Positions 55,843 through 64,000 of a stretch of 64,000 nt of DNA are shown here, in pieces (position 1 is the stretch's first letter; each line of letters starts with the position of its first letter). Under the pieces are notes generated by a model. It worked only from the letters and a program-made list of their open reading frames with translations. It searched no databases and was not told the DNA's origin. A program made the translations under genes and the position numbers. The DNA is from Meghimatium bilineatum (taxonomy: Eukaryota > Mollusca > Gastropoda > Stylommatophora > Philomycidae). Where the stretch lies: assembly GCA_034231615.1 (NCBI GenBank), contig CM067298.1, positions 9,414,140-9,478,139 of the forward strand, in the 5' to 3' direction.

Positions 55843-55970
55843 TTGTGCCAGAAGAATAAAGTATGTGCACTGACTTGTATGTGAATTTTCAAAATGTAAA
55901 ATTACACCACAAAGCTGTCACAAATAAATGATTTTGTTGTAACCACTTGATATCATTTTTCTAGAGGCGC

Positions 55971-56386
55971 AAGTTGCTTTTAATTTTATGTTGTGACCTT
56001 TGCTCTAGTTTCGTGGTATTTCCTAATCTGTGTTGTGTGATTTGGCTTAATATGTAGTACTTAATTACGGTTAAGTACTTAGAGTACGGTTAGGATTAGA
56101 AATAACATTTCTAATGTGTGCATGCACCTCGCTCCATGTGTAGCGGGTAGAAATACTCATCGTTCAGTACAAATAATAGGACATTTTTTAAAATTTGTAA
56201 ATTGGAAAAGAAACAGTTTATGCTTAAGTTTTGTCTGTATCTAGATTTTAACTCAGTGATTGTCGGGATGTGACATCATGGCAGTCATTAATTTCATTGG
56301 TTTTTAAACGGAAATCCATGACGTCACCTAGTTAAAAATGTAAACAGTGTGCTATTTATAGCACAATGTAGAATCAAAAGCAACTT
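55971..56386. mobile_element. Inverted-repeat element, cluster copy 3
   Basis: About 416 bp. Left AAGTTGCTTTTAATTTTA faces right GAATCAAAAGCAACTT. The GTGCTATTTATAGCAC palindrome and the GACCTTTGCTCTAG, TTAGGATTAGAAATAACATT and AATCCATGACGTCA blocks match copy 1, but the outer ends are different sequence. Confidence 0.7.
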
Positions 56387-56502
56387 TTACTTTTTCTATG
56401 CCCTAGTTAGTAGTTAATAGATGATGATATTTGGGTGAAAATGCAGTATGGGTCTCTGTTGGGCTATAAATACTAATAGCGCACTATTTATGACATCACA
56501 GG

Positions 56503-58135
56503 GGTGCAAAGGGAACTCATTGCTCTATACGGATCCAGGGTTAGCAGATAACCAAGATCCCAAATGTCCTCGCTGTGCACCCTGGAAACAGAAATACAGC
56601 AGCTCGAGCTGATTCTGGCCAAATCATTTGGGGATCGTGTCCGAGAATGTGGAGGTAGCAGATGGAAAGAGATTTGACTGCATAAGAGACAGACAATGTC
56701 TCAGACATCACCACATATAGTGACACTGTTGACATATAGTGACACTGTTGACATACAGTGAAGCTATTCAGTCCAGTCCGAACATTGGGGGGGCGGCCAA
56801 TGTAAAATGCACGTAAAGGTAGATGCATGGCGAGAGACAAATAGATTTCATACTGTGTACAATGAAACAATGAAAGGGCAGAACAGCGCTAGTTGGCAGC
56901 GTGAACTGCAAATAGAAAGTGAAAAGTTCCTAGGAAAGGGGAACTACAAGCTCCGTCAGCTCGAGACGAGCTTCTAGTTACCTGTGCTCTGTACAGACAG
57001 ACCCAAGCATTGGCGTTCGGAAAATCAAGAAGTCCTAACCCAACTCTAATGTCGTGCCTTCCTAAACTGGAAATATGCTCATGAAGAGAAAGGGTTCCGT
57101 ACCCGATGGGCTCAGGCACAAAAGGGACAACGATTTAGCCCTGGCCCAACTCTACTGTCAGGTTTTTCTACACCGGAAATACACTTGAAGAGAGAAAGGG
57201 TTCAGTACCTGATGGGCTCAGGCGCTATTGGGATCAGATCAGAACTAACAGATCAGAACTAGTTATAATTCTACGTCTCAGAACAGGACACAACCAACTC
57301 CGCAGTCACATGTATACAAAGTTCAAGATTAGCAACACAGCCATGTGTACATGTGGACAGGCAGCACAGAGTGCCAAACATATACTTCAAGAGTGTTCTG
57401 AGCATGAAACGCTGAGGCAGACATATTGGCCAGAGGGAACAACACTGGAATCAAAGCTTTATGGAACACTGTATGAACTACAAAAGACAGTGAGTTTTAT
57501 TAAGGAGACAGAATTACAGATATAGACATGTTTCAAGTGAACGAAAGAAGAAGCCCTGGCCCAACTCTACTGTCAGGTTTTCCTACACTGGAAATACTCT
57601 TGAAGAGAGAAATGGTTCAGTACCTGATGGGCTCAGGCGCTATTGGGACAAGGACGCTCAGCTCGAGAACGCCTTGCTCTCAAACACGTGGTGTGAGACT
57701 CAAACTTGGACAGGGGGTACACGATGTCGGTGAATGACACCTCGGCTAAGAGGGCGAAAGAGCCAGGGTCCAACTCTTCCGATGAGTTCTTCCCCTTAAG
57801 GAACCAGGCACACGGATGAGAAACGGTTCAGTACCTGATAGGGCACAGTGTGTCCAATTACACAAGGCAAGTTCATAGACAGTGGAACACCTCGTGCAAG
57901 ACAGACGAGAGCAAAAATTGTCTGGACGAAGAATCACCACATACACGCATGCCTGGAGACAGATATTGAGGCTGTCATAGGCTAGGGTAACCCACCAAAA
58001 TTGTCAAGGCATGCTGAAATCGGATGTGCTAGGCCTACAAGGCGCATAACGGTGGCACATCGTAATCATGCTCCCGGCGGAAATCGCACGGATATCCGTG
58101 CTGGTTACAATGGAGCGAACGCAAAACAAACAAAC
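56503..58135 (+). mobile_element. Family C element, copy 3, with I-like LINE insertion
   Basis: Sense orientation: starts GGTGCAAAGGGAACTC and ends GGAGCGAACGCAAAACAAAC. H1: GATGTGC (58023-58029) with GCACATC (58055-58061), inner GCC-TACAA-GGC. H2: GCTCC and GGAGC around CACGGATATCCGTG. An I-like LINE tail lies at about 57240-57552. About 100 bp of C (from GCCCTGGCCCAACTCTACTG to GGCGCTATTGGGA) occurs on both sides of it. Confidence 0.85.
57240..57552 (+). pseudogene. I-like LINE C-terminal tail, 5'-truncated
   Basis: Encodes ITRTS..LVIILRLRTGHNQL-like residues, SHMYTKFKIS, CTCGQAAQSAKHILQECSEH (zinc-knuckle-like), TLRQTYWPEG and LYELQKTVSFIKETELQI. The 3' end is TTTCAAGTGAACGAAAGAAG. It matches the 7-kb LINE. 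Confidence 0.85.
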
Positions 58136-58397
58136 ATGACATCACAAATTTCCCCTCGAAAAACCAATCATATTGATTCACGCCTTTTCCGATAATTCTT
58201 AGAGAATTAATTATTAATTCTAAAACTAATTATAATCCCCCCCCCCTCAATCTATAAACTAATTATAATCCTTCCCCCCCCCAATATATATAACCTTACG
58301 CAACTTATCTAACACTGCAAAGGCTAGGTAATGTCTCAAAAGTAGAACAAAGGCGGGTCAACGGCCACAATGGAGACCTATACTGCATTTTGGCCGA
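58136..58397. other. Spacer with C-runs
   Basis: Two C-runs (about 58239 and 58275) lie in duplicated ACTAATTATAATCC sequence. A decayed end of the inverted-repeat family (GTAATGTCTCAAAAGTAGAA) is at about 58328. Confidence 0.4.
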
Positions 58398-58790
58398 TAT
58401 TTGATATATTGTCCCCATCGAGGCCAGCACCGTGCAGTGGTGATGGGACTTAGTTCAGCCATCAGGGGCTAGAAACTAAGACTGGTTGGGCAGTCCCACT
58501 CGAGCAGGACCATATTCCTGCCCAAGTAAGCAGAGTGCTGAAGACTGAGGCATCCAGCTAAAAGGTGTACAGATAATCAGGATGCCACGCACAAAACACA
58601 ATGGAAACATGTCTGTATTTAAAAATAGTTATGGTGCCTGCCCTGTGGCGGACGTTCAGGCAGCGACGGTGCCTGGCTCTATACCTCGAAAGGGCACAAC
58701 CTCTGTTGTATGAACTACAAAAGGAGTTTTATTAAGGAGACAGAATTACAGATATAGACATGTTTCAAGTGAACGAAAGAAGATGATATA
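58398..58790 (+). mobile_element. Family D element, copy 2
   Basis: Same fusion as 43085-43700: CCCCATCGAGGCCAGCACC, AGACTGGTTGGGCAGTCCCA, GTGCCTGCCCTGTGGCGGAC, then the junction GTATGAACTACAAAAG and the LINE 3' end (ATTACAGATATAGACATG, GAACGAAAGAAG). It lacks A. Its junction differs slightly: the GAGGAGCCAGGAGGCA part is absent. Confidence 0.8.
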
Positions 58791-58937
58791 TTGTCACATT
58801 GATATAGACCTAGGCCCCCTATACAATTATAATTATTAGGCCTAATTAGCCTATAATAGAAATAGGGCCCAGGCAATATTATTATTAGGCCCTGCCCATT
58901 TGGCAACCAGGGCCTGGGCTTCTAGTTCTGGGTACAT

Positions 58938-59486
58938 CTTCATCGTTCATTCTCAAACTCTCACTGAATCTTACTTGTAGGATGAAAGTAAAGAATAAGT
59001 CTTCACTGTGCTATAGCATACTGTTTACACTTTTGACTAGCCAACGTTACGAATTTCCGTACAACTTATGCATGCGCAACAACAGCTACGCATGTCGTCA
59101 GCTACTTACACAACACAAGACACATTCATCAGAGACGAGATTTTACAATTTTTTCTTTTCCAATGAATTGTACTGCCCGCTCATTATTTCTGCGCGCTAT
59201 GCACTGAGAGAGGGTCCCCGATTGACCAGCTAAGATAAAATTTGTCTTAATTTTAAGTACTATTTGTAGTTATTCTAACCTTAGCACACCCAAAGGATAG
59301 GAAATACCTTGAAACTAGAGCAACGGTCACAGTGAAGACTTATACTTTACTTGCACCCTCTTTTAATAGGACCAAAGTCACACTAGATTTCCAGCAGGAT
59401 GTAGTCCAGAGAATGGAAATACGTTGTCGCCGTTTTGTTTGCGCCAGTGCCGTTGTGTTTGCAATGCAACACATCCATCTTCGGCA
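58938..59486 (-). repeat. Family A retroposon split by an inverted-repeat element
   Basis: The A 3' end lies at 58938-58980 (TTCATTCTCAAACTCTCACT, CTTACTTGTAG) and the body at 59367-59486 (TAGATTTCCAGCAGGATGTA, ACACATCCATCTTCGGCAGG). The H1 region has a small internal duplication (GTTGTCGCC...GTTGTGTTTGC). Confidence 0.75.
58988..59350. mobile_element. Inverted-repeat element, cluster copy 4, inside A
   Basis: 363 bp. ATAAGTCTTCACTGTG (58995-59010) faces CACAGTGAAGACTTAT (59328-59343). The match extends out to GTAAAG and CTTTAC with one mismatch. TACCTTGAAACTAGAGCAAC near the right end matches copies 1 and 2. It interrupts a family A copy. Confidence 0.75.
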
Positions 59487-59489
59487 GGA

Positions 59490-59640
59490 GTTCTGGGCAC
59501 AAATAATAGGGCCACTGTTACCTGCCAAGCATGTTGTAAGATGTGATGTAGGCAGTTTTAGAGTGGAGTTGGTTGTCCCATGTCATTAAGGGTCACAGTA
59601 AACTAGAAGTCAGACTGAAAGGCGCATATATCGCTGTGGG
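59490..59640 (+). repeat. Family B head and partial core
   Basis: CACTGTTACCTGCCAAGCAT, GTTGTAAGATGTGATGTAGG, GTTGTCCCATGTCATTAAGG, GAAAGGCGCATATATCGCTG. The 3' half is missing. Confidence 0.65.
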
Positions 59641-60094
59641 AGTGGTTTAAAAATGTCAACATAATTAATTCCCTGTTTGTTACGAACTAGGCCTAAGCAG
59701 CGTTACCACTCAACATTTTTTTAAAGTCTCCAATTTCAAAGATTGTTGGTGTGGGATTGGCAGTTTCCGATCACCGTCAATTCCAAATGGCTGCACTTGG
59801 CGGATTTCGCCATAGTGATTTTAATTATATTTCTTCACTGTTTAAATATGATATGCTAAATTTAACGTGACTAGCAGCAATGGCGGCTTAAATAGTAGTT
59901 TTCCAATAGCTTCTAACAGCTCTAGTTTCTGATCTGCGGAAGGAAAATGACCTTCAATTTTCTTATAACTTTGATCAGAATGGACCTACCGATACTTACG
60001 ATTCAGATGAGGTTGATAAGCAATTTTTTAATGAGTTTTAGAGAGCGAGAATGAATCAGACATTGATGGAGAATTAATTAAGTATTTAGAAGTT
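59641..60094 (+). other. Unannotated; possible acidic coding remnant
   Basis: From about 59935 a plus frame reads ENDLQFSYNFDQN and DSDEVDKQFFNEF. A one-base shift near 60040 leads to SENESDIDGELIKYLEVEST. The acidic composition recalls a transposase N-terminus, but no family can be named and chance is possible. Confidence 0.2.
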
Positions 60095-60465
60095 GAAAGT
60101 ACTTCTGATCCATACTGCAAGACTGTTTTTTGTAGTTCATACAATGATCCACACATTATGAGAATGAAGCCAAACCAAATACCAATAAGAGCATATAATA
60201 CAAGAATATCCGGGTGTAAGGCCAAAGATAGACTAAGAAAACGGTTGATAGAAAACATCAAGATAGCCGTTGGTGTTCTTATTGTATCTCTAGGCTTGTG
60301 TGAATATTTTTTATATACACCTGCCCGTTCATTCCTCACTGCATTATGTGCTGACTGATCTGTGTATACTCTGACCCATATATCTAGATATTCCTCGTCC
60401 AGGAAATTGAGGGTGACTGTCCTTCGTGCACACTGTTCTGTTCGTATAATTGTATTTCATACCTT
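60095..60465 (-). pseudogene. I-like LINE fragment with deleted RNase H
   Basis: Minus strand: NFLDEEYLDIWVRVYTDQSA (RNase H start, Gly to Gln next to the catalytic Asp) and RAGVYKKYSHKP. A jump then leads to GSLYELQKTV of the LINE C-terminus near 60125. The middle of RNase H and the zinc-knuckle domain are missing. Confidence 0.7.
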
Positions 60466-61105
60466 ATGTGGTGCACCCGGCAAAGAAAGCAGCCGTAGCC
60501 CAACCCACCTGTTGAGCTTTCCTATACCGGAAACATGCTCGCTGAGAGAAAGGGTTCTGTACCCGATGAGCTCAGACAAAAATGGGACATGATCATTTAG
60601 CTCAAGGACATATTTGCTCTCAAACGCATGGTGAGATTCTGATTTGGACAAGGGTTCACAATGTCAGTGAACGACACCTCGGATAAGAAGGCTAAAGAGC
60701 CTGGGTCCAACTCCTCTGTCAAGTTCTTCCAGAACTAGGCACGTATGTGAAATGCTTCAGTACCCGATGGGCACGGAATAGGCACAGAACATCTAAATAC
60801 ACAAGGCAAGTTCACTGAATATGGAACACCTCGTGTGAGATGGACGAGAATGACAATAGTCTCTGCGAAGAGTCATTACACACCCGCTCGCCCGTCGACA
60901 GATAGGCAGACTGTCACAGGCTAGGGAAACCCACTATCCAAAGTTAAGGCATGATGAAAACGGATGTGCTGGAACTCAGATGTCCGGGCCATAGAGTGAG
61001 CCAACAGAGATAACATACTAGCAGTATAACATACTTCACACTTCCCGACGGAAATCACTCGATTTATTCGTTGTGGTTATAAGAGAGCGAATGCAGAAGA
61101 AGTAT
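60466..61105 (+). repeat. Family C element, copy 4, truncated and diverged
   Basis: Begins inside the internal repeats (GCCCAACCCACCTGTTGAGC, CCGGAAACATGCTCG, GTACCCGATGAGCTC) and ends near GAGAGCGAATGCAGAAGAAG. Its tail reads CAGAAGAAG as in family B, not CAAAACAAAC. H1 and the palindrome are decayed. Confidence 0.75.
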
Positions 61106-61344
61106 AGAGTAGTAGCAAAAATCATTATCTACAACACGTCTAAGTGAACAAATAAATGGAAGTGACAGAAATCTGATGCAATATATGATATCTAGAAGTG
61201 TGAGAAAAACCACATTATTTAACTCCAGAACAGGCTACTGCAGACTTCTGGGCCACCTCTACTAATTAAGGATCTCATACACTAATGTATGTCAATTTGG
61301 ATCAAGAATACAAAATTCCTGAACACGTGCTGCAACCGTTCATA
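61106..61344. other. Spacer
   Basis: No recognised feature. Confidence 0.3.
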
Positions 61345-61696
61345 TGATACTGGGCCAGAGAGGGGAGCAAAGATCAGCAACATTGTATACCTTTCATACT
61401 TGTCCTAAGAGGCGGCTAAGGCAGTATTTGGGGCATGCTGAAATCGGATGTGACAGGCAAAAAAGCGCCCAACCCCACCTCCCAATATTTGGTTGCAGGC
61501 TAAAGTAAGAAAATAGTCATGATTTTTTTCATACTTTTAGAAAAATGTTGGAATTCAGTTTAAAATTGGTATATTAAAAAAAATGTGTTTGCCGTCAATG
61601 ACTGTCAACATTTTTTCAGACCAGCCTCCTCTCAATTGTTGACAATTTATGGGCAGCCGCTAATTTGCAGGAGTGTGAAAATGAACGCAGAAGAAA
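61345..61696 (+). repeat. Family B retroposon, interrupted
   Basis: Head (GAGGGGAGCAAAGATCAGC, GTCCTAAGAGGCGGCTAAGG) and core start (GCTGAAATCGGATGTGACAG) are followed by about 170 bp of foreign sequence. The B end then resumes (CTAATTTGCAGGAGTGTGAA, AATGAACGCAGAAG). Confidence 0.65.
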
Positions 61697-61721
61697 AAAT
61701 CATCATGTTATGTTGCTAGAG

Positions 61722-61960
61722 TCCAAAATGGAACAAAGAATAGCAACACTGTTACCTGCCATACATGTTGTAATAGGCAACTAAGAATTAAGAAGGTATT
61801 TGGGATGGAATTAGCTGTCCTATCCTATAGAGGGTCAACGTGGCTCAAGACGCCAGCTGAAATTGAATGTTAGTCCGAAAGGTGCACATATCACTGCTAA
61901 ACTGTAAACCAGGACACAACACATTCTGTTGTCAGTAGGTTGAGAACAAACAAAGAAAAT
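61722..61960 (+). repeat. Family B retroposon, long form
   Basis: GGAACAAAGAATAGCAACAC, GTTACCTGCCATACATG, GAATTAGCTGTCCTATCC, AGGGTCAACGTGGCTCAAG, GTCCGAAAGGTGCACATATC and GAGAACAAACAAAG. H1 is decayed. Confidence 0.75.
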
Positions 61961-61961
61961 G

Positions 61962-62197
61962 TAGATGAGAATACCATGGACATAGAGAAAAAGATGAATC
62001 AGGAGGTGCTAAGAACATTCAATTTTGAGGGTCAGTTCCTAAACAAGAAAGCCGAAGTCTTTTGCTATATAAAAATGGAAAAACGAATATTGGAAGGCAT
62101 GATTGCTGGTAATAGGGCAAAAGGCAGCACAAGATCACAATGGATAAGAGACAATTCAATTTGTTTAAACATTGGTGGCAGCTGGTCAAAATATTGA
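61962..62197 (+). pseudogene. RTE-like LINE tail fragment
   Basis: Short frame with KKMNQEVLRTFNFEGQFLNK, YIKMEKRILEGMIAGNRAKG and QWIRDNSICLNI, the usual TNEEVL...GHIxR...GKRARGR tail in diverged form. It lies just upstream of the host exon candidate. Confidence 0.6.
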
Positions 62198-62420
62198 GTT
62201 CAGAGTATCCATAAAGAATACCTACTTGTTGTTCTGGAAAGAAAATATCAACTGAGTGGTTATTGTGTACTAAAATACAGAATTTAGTCATTAATTTGTG
62301 CTAAAATATAGGGTGGTGCAGCTATGGAATGATAATTACCAAAAAATTGTGTATGAAGCCCAAAGGCGTGTGAGAATAATTGATGACATTTTGAATACAA
62401 ACTTATTTTATCTGTTGCAG
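62198..62420 (+). other. Putative intron end with splice acceptor
   Basis: AT-rich sequence ending in CTTATTTTATCTGTTGCAG at 62420, a good polypyrimidine tract and acceptor. No repeat recognised. Confidence 0.5.
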
Positions 62421-62938
62421 ATTCTAACAGCATGCCATCAGCAGCCAGACAGAGACTTCCTGTTGATTTGTGGTATCAGGGGCATCGAAAGCCCCTATGT
62501 GGTAGCCCTGTGCCTTTTTACCACACTCATGAGATTCAAGCCAATCCTGGCCATTGTGATGTCTTACTCGAGGACAAACAGCACAATTTTCAGGGTGGCA
62601 AAATCCATTTAAGTAAATTAAGAAGGGGAAGCCCCAAGTCTGTGACACGAAGTAGAGTCAACACTCCAATTATTGGGGTGTCAGATTCTGAAAACAGTTC
62701 TGTTATTGGTGGGATGGATACTGTTAAACTATCAAGTTCAGCAAAATCAGACAGCTACTTAAACTACACTCCTTCCATTGTGTTGTGTAATGCCTATGCA
62801 ATGGAGTCAACGTTTGCACCACATCCCAGTGAAGTACCGTTTCCCCCACTTAAGTGGCTACAATCTACTTCAAAACGTTCTCTTGTGATCAGTGACATAT
62901 CTCTGAAAACAATCTTGGGCTTCCACGTGGTTGCGTAA
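62421..62938 (+). CDS. Terminal exon of a host gene, PNRC-like C-terminus
   Basis: An open frame of about 172 codons starts at the acceptor (phase: two bases complete the first codon) and ends at TAA 62936-62938. The peptide has SMPSAARQRLPVDLWYQGHR early and is Ser-rich in the middle (DSENSSVIGG). The last 45 residues read AMESTFAPHPSEVPFPPLKW then ISDISLKTILGFHVVA. PNRC-family proteins, adaptors that contact the decapping factor Dcp1 and nuclear receptors, end with a similar order: Phe, Pro-Ser, a hydrophobic-Pro-x-Pro-Pro-x-x-Trp motif, and LKTLL. Here VPFPPLKW and LKTIL fit that order. Upstream exons were not found. Assignment is tentative; its reality as an exon is more secure. Confidence 0.55.
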
Positions 62939-63345
62939 TGATTCAGAAAACTCCAGAAATAAATGACTGGTAGCAGACGCTCACGCACAGACAACGAATG
63001 ATGTTTATCGCTCAAAGGATAAATGTATATTTGACTTGAATAATCTTTCATTATTTTGCATATATTCATCAGCTTGCCATATATAATTGTATGCTTTCAA
63101 CAATTCTGTTGTGATTTGCCTTGTAGTTTTATAACTTTTAAAAGGGTAACACATTGTAAAATTGAGATCACAAGTGTAAGGTTATGTTAGATATATACGA
63201 GGGACAAATTTAGTTTTGATATTTGGAGGACTGGGGATAATTTCTTATGCATGGTATGTTTTGTTACTTTTTGGGCGGGAATGTATGTTCATTTATTTGG
63301 TGAATGGAGACTTCGTATAAGTTTTAAAAAATAATAAAAAGTACC
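62939..63345 (+). other. Putative 3' UTR with polyadenylation signals
   Basis: AATAAA at 62958-62963, 20 nt past the stop codon, and again at 63333-63338 in an A-rich context. No repeat is recognised, which supports this being transcribed host sequence. Confidence 0.4.
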
Positions 63346-63439
63346 AACTATGGTGAGGTACGATCTCTTTGATATTCGTCCAGTTTGGTTATATCAGACC
63401 TGTGACCACTACAAATAAAGAAAGTCATAGTTCATATAA

Positions 63440-63870
63440 TCCTGTCACCACAAACTCAGTGTTAGCATGGGTTTTCTTGGTAGCTGTGGGATATGTTATG
63501 AGTTTCATTTCCTTGGTAGATGGGGAACTTATGTTATGTGTTTTATTTTATTGGTAGTTGAGGGATTTCTGTTATGAGATTTATTTTATGAGTGTCATTT
63601 CCTTGGTAGATGGGGAAACGTTATAAGTTTCATTTCCTTGGTAGATGGGGAAACATGTTATGTTTCATTTCCTTGGTAGATGGGGAAACATGTTATAAAT
63701 TTAATTTCCTTGATAGATGGGGAAACATGTTATAAGTTTCATTTCCTTGGTAGATGGGGAAACATGTTATAAGTTTCATTTCCTTGGTAGATGTGGGACT
63801 TATGTATGTCATTTCCTTGGTATGTGAGGACTTATATATGAGCTTAATTTTCTTAATAGGTGGAGGGCAT
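63440..63870. repeat. 37-bp minisatellite
   Basis: About ten units with TTTCATTTCCTTGGTAGATG and GGGAAACATGTTATAAG. Edge units are shorter and more diverged. A minus-strand ORF here is an array artefact. Confidence 0.85.
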
Positions 63871-64000
63871 ATAATTTTATAATTAGGTGGGGGACTGTTA
63901 TTTACCCACGGCAAACCAACATAATCACAACAGAATTGCACTATTTTCTTCTTTTCACTCAATCTTCTAAATCTCTTATGGTTATATGTCACTTCATTCT

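Overview
This is repeat-rich metazoan nuclear DNA. It has no operons, ribosome binding sites or dense gene order. It holds degenerate non-LTR retrotransposons, SINE-like retroposons with target-site duplications (TSDs), hAT relics, a Penelope-like element, minisatellites and CA or poly-G runs, with only two plausible host exons. The mix (RTE-like LINEs, RNase H-bearing I-like LINEs, a GIY-YIG Penelope element, SPIN-like hAT DNA) suits an aquatic invertebrate, perhaps a mollusc or another lophotrochozoan. That placement is inference.

Layout. 0-9 kb: SINEs, an RTE tail bounded by an 11-bp TSD, a 37-bp minisatellite and a 1.9-kb I-like LINE bounded by an 11-bp TSD. 9-21 kb: Penelope-type ends, LINE fragments, a tRNA-derived SINE, a 42-bp array and a CA-rich minisatellite. 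21-26 kb: a satellite block with 28-, 41- and 35-bp subarrays, invaded by a SINE and an RTE LINE. 26-48 kb: three kinds of short retroposon (here called A, B and C), LINE pieces and a possible exon at 33.6-33.9 kb. 48-50 kb: a Penelope-like ORF, nearly intact from its LPKIHK motif onward. 50-61 kb: RTE RT pieces, a hAT element with 8-bp TSD, a cluster of four inverted-repeat elements and more A/B/C/I copies. 62-63 kb: the best host-gene candidate, a terminal exon with a PNRC-like proline motif. 63.4-63.9 kb: another minisatellite.

The main discovery candidate is the A/B/C superfamily. Families A (about 150 bp, 19 copies or fragments), B (110-280 bp, about 17) and C (1.2-1.6 kb, 3 long copies, 1 diverged copy and 1 fragment) differ widely in sequence. 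All can fold the same two hairpins near the 3' end, and the stem bases change in compensating pairs. Their 3' ends resemble the end of the resident I-like LINE, the likely source of their mobility. A copies are repeatedly inserted inside B, I and RTE copies with clean 10-13 bp TSDs, which gives a relative order of activity. A further family (D) fuses the 5' region of the I-like LINE to its 3' end.

All family names and assignments come from motif reading by eye; no database search was possible.
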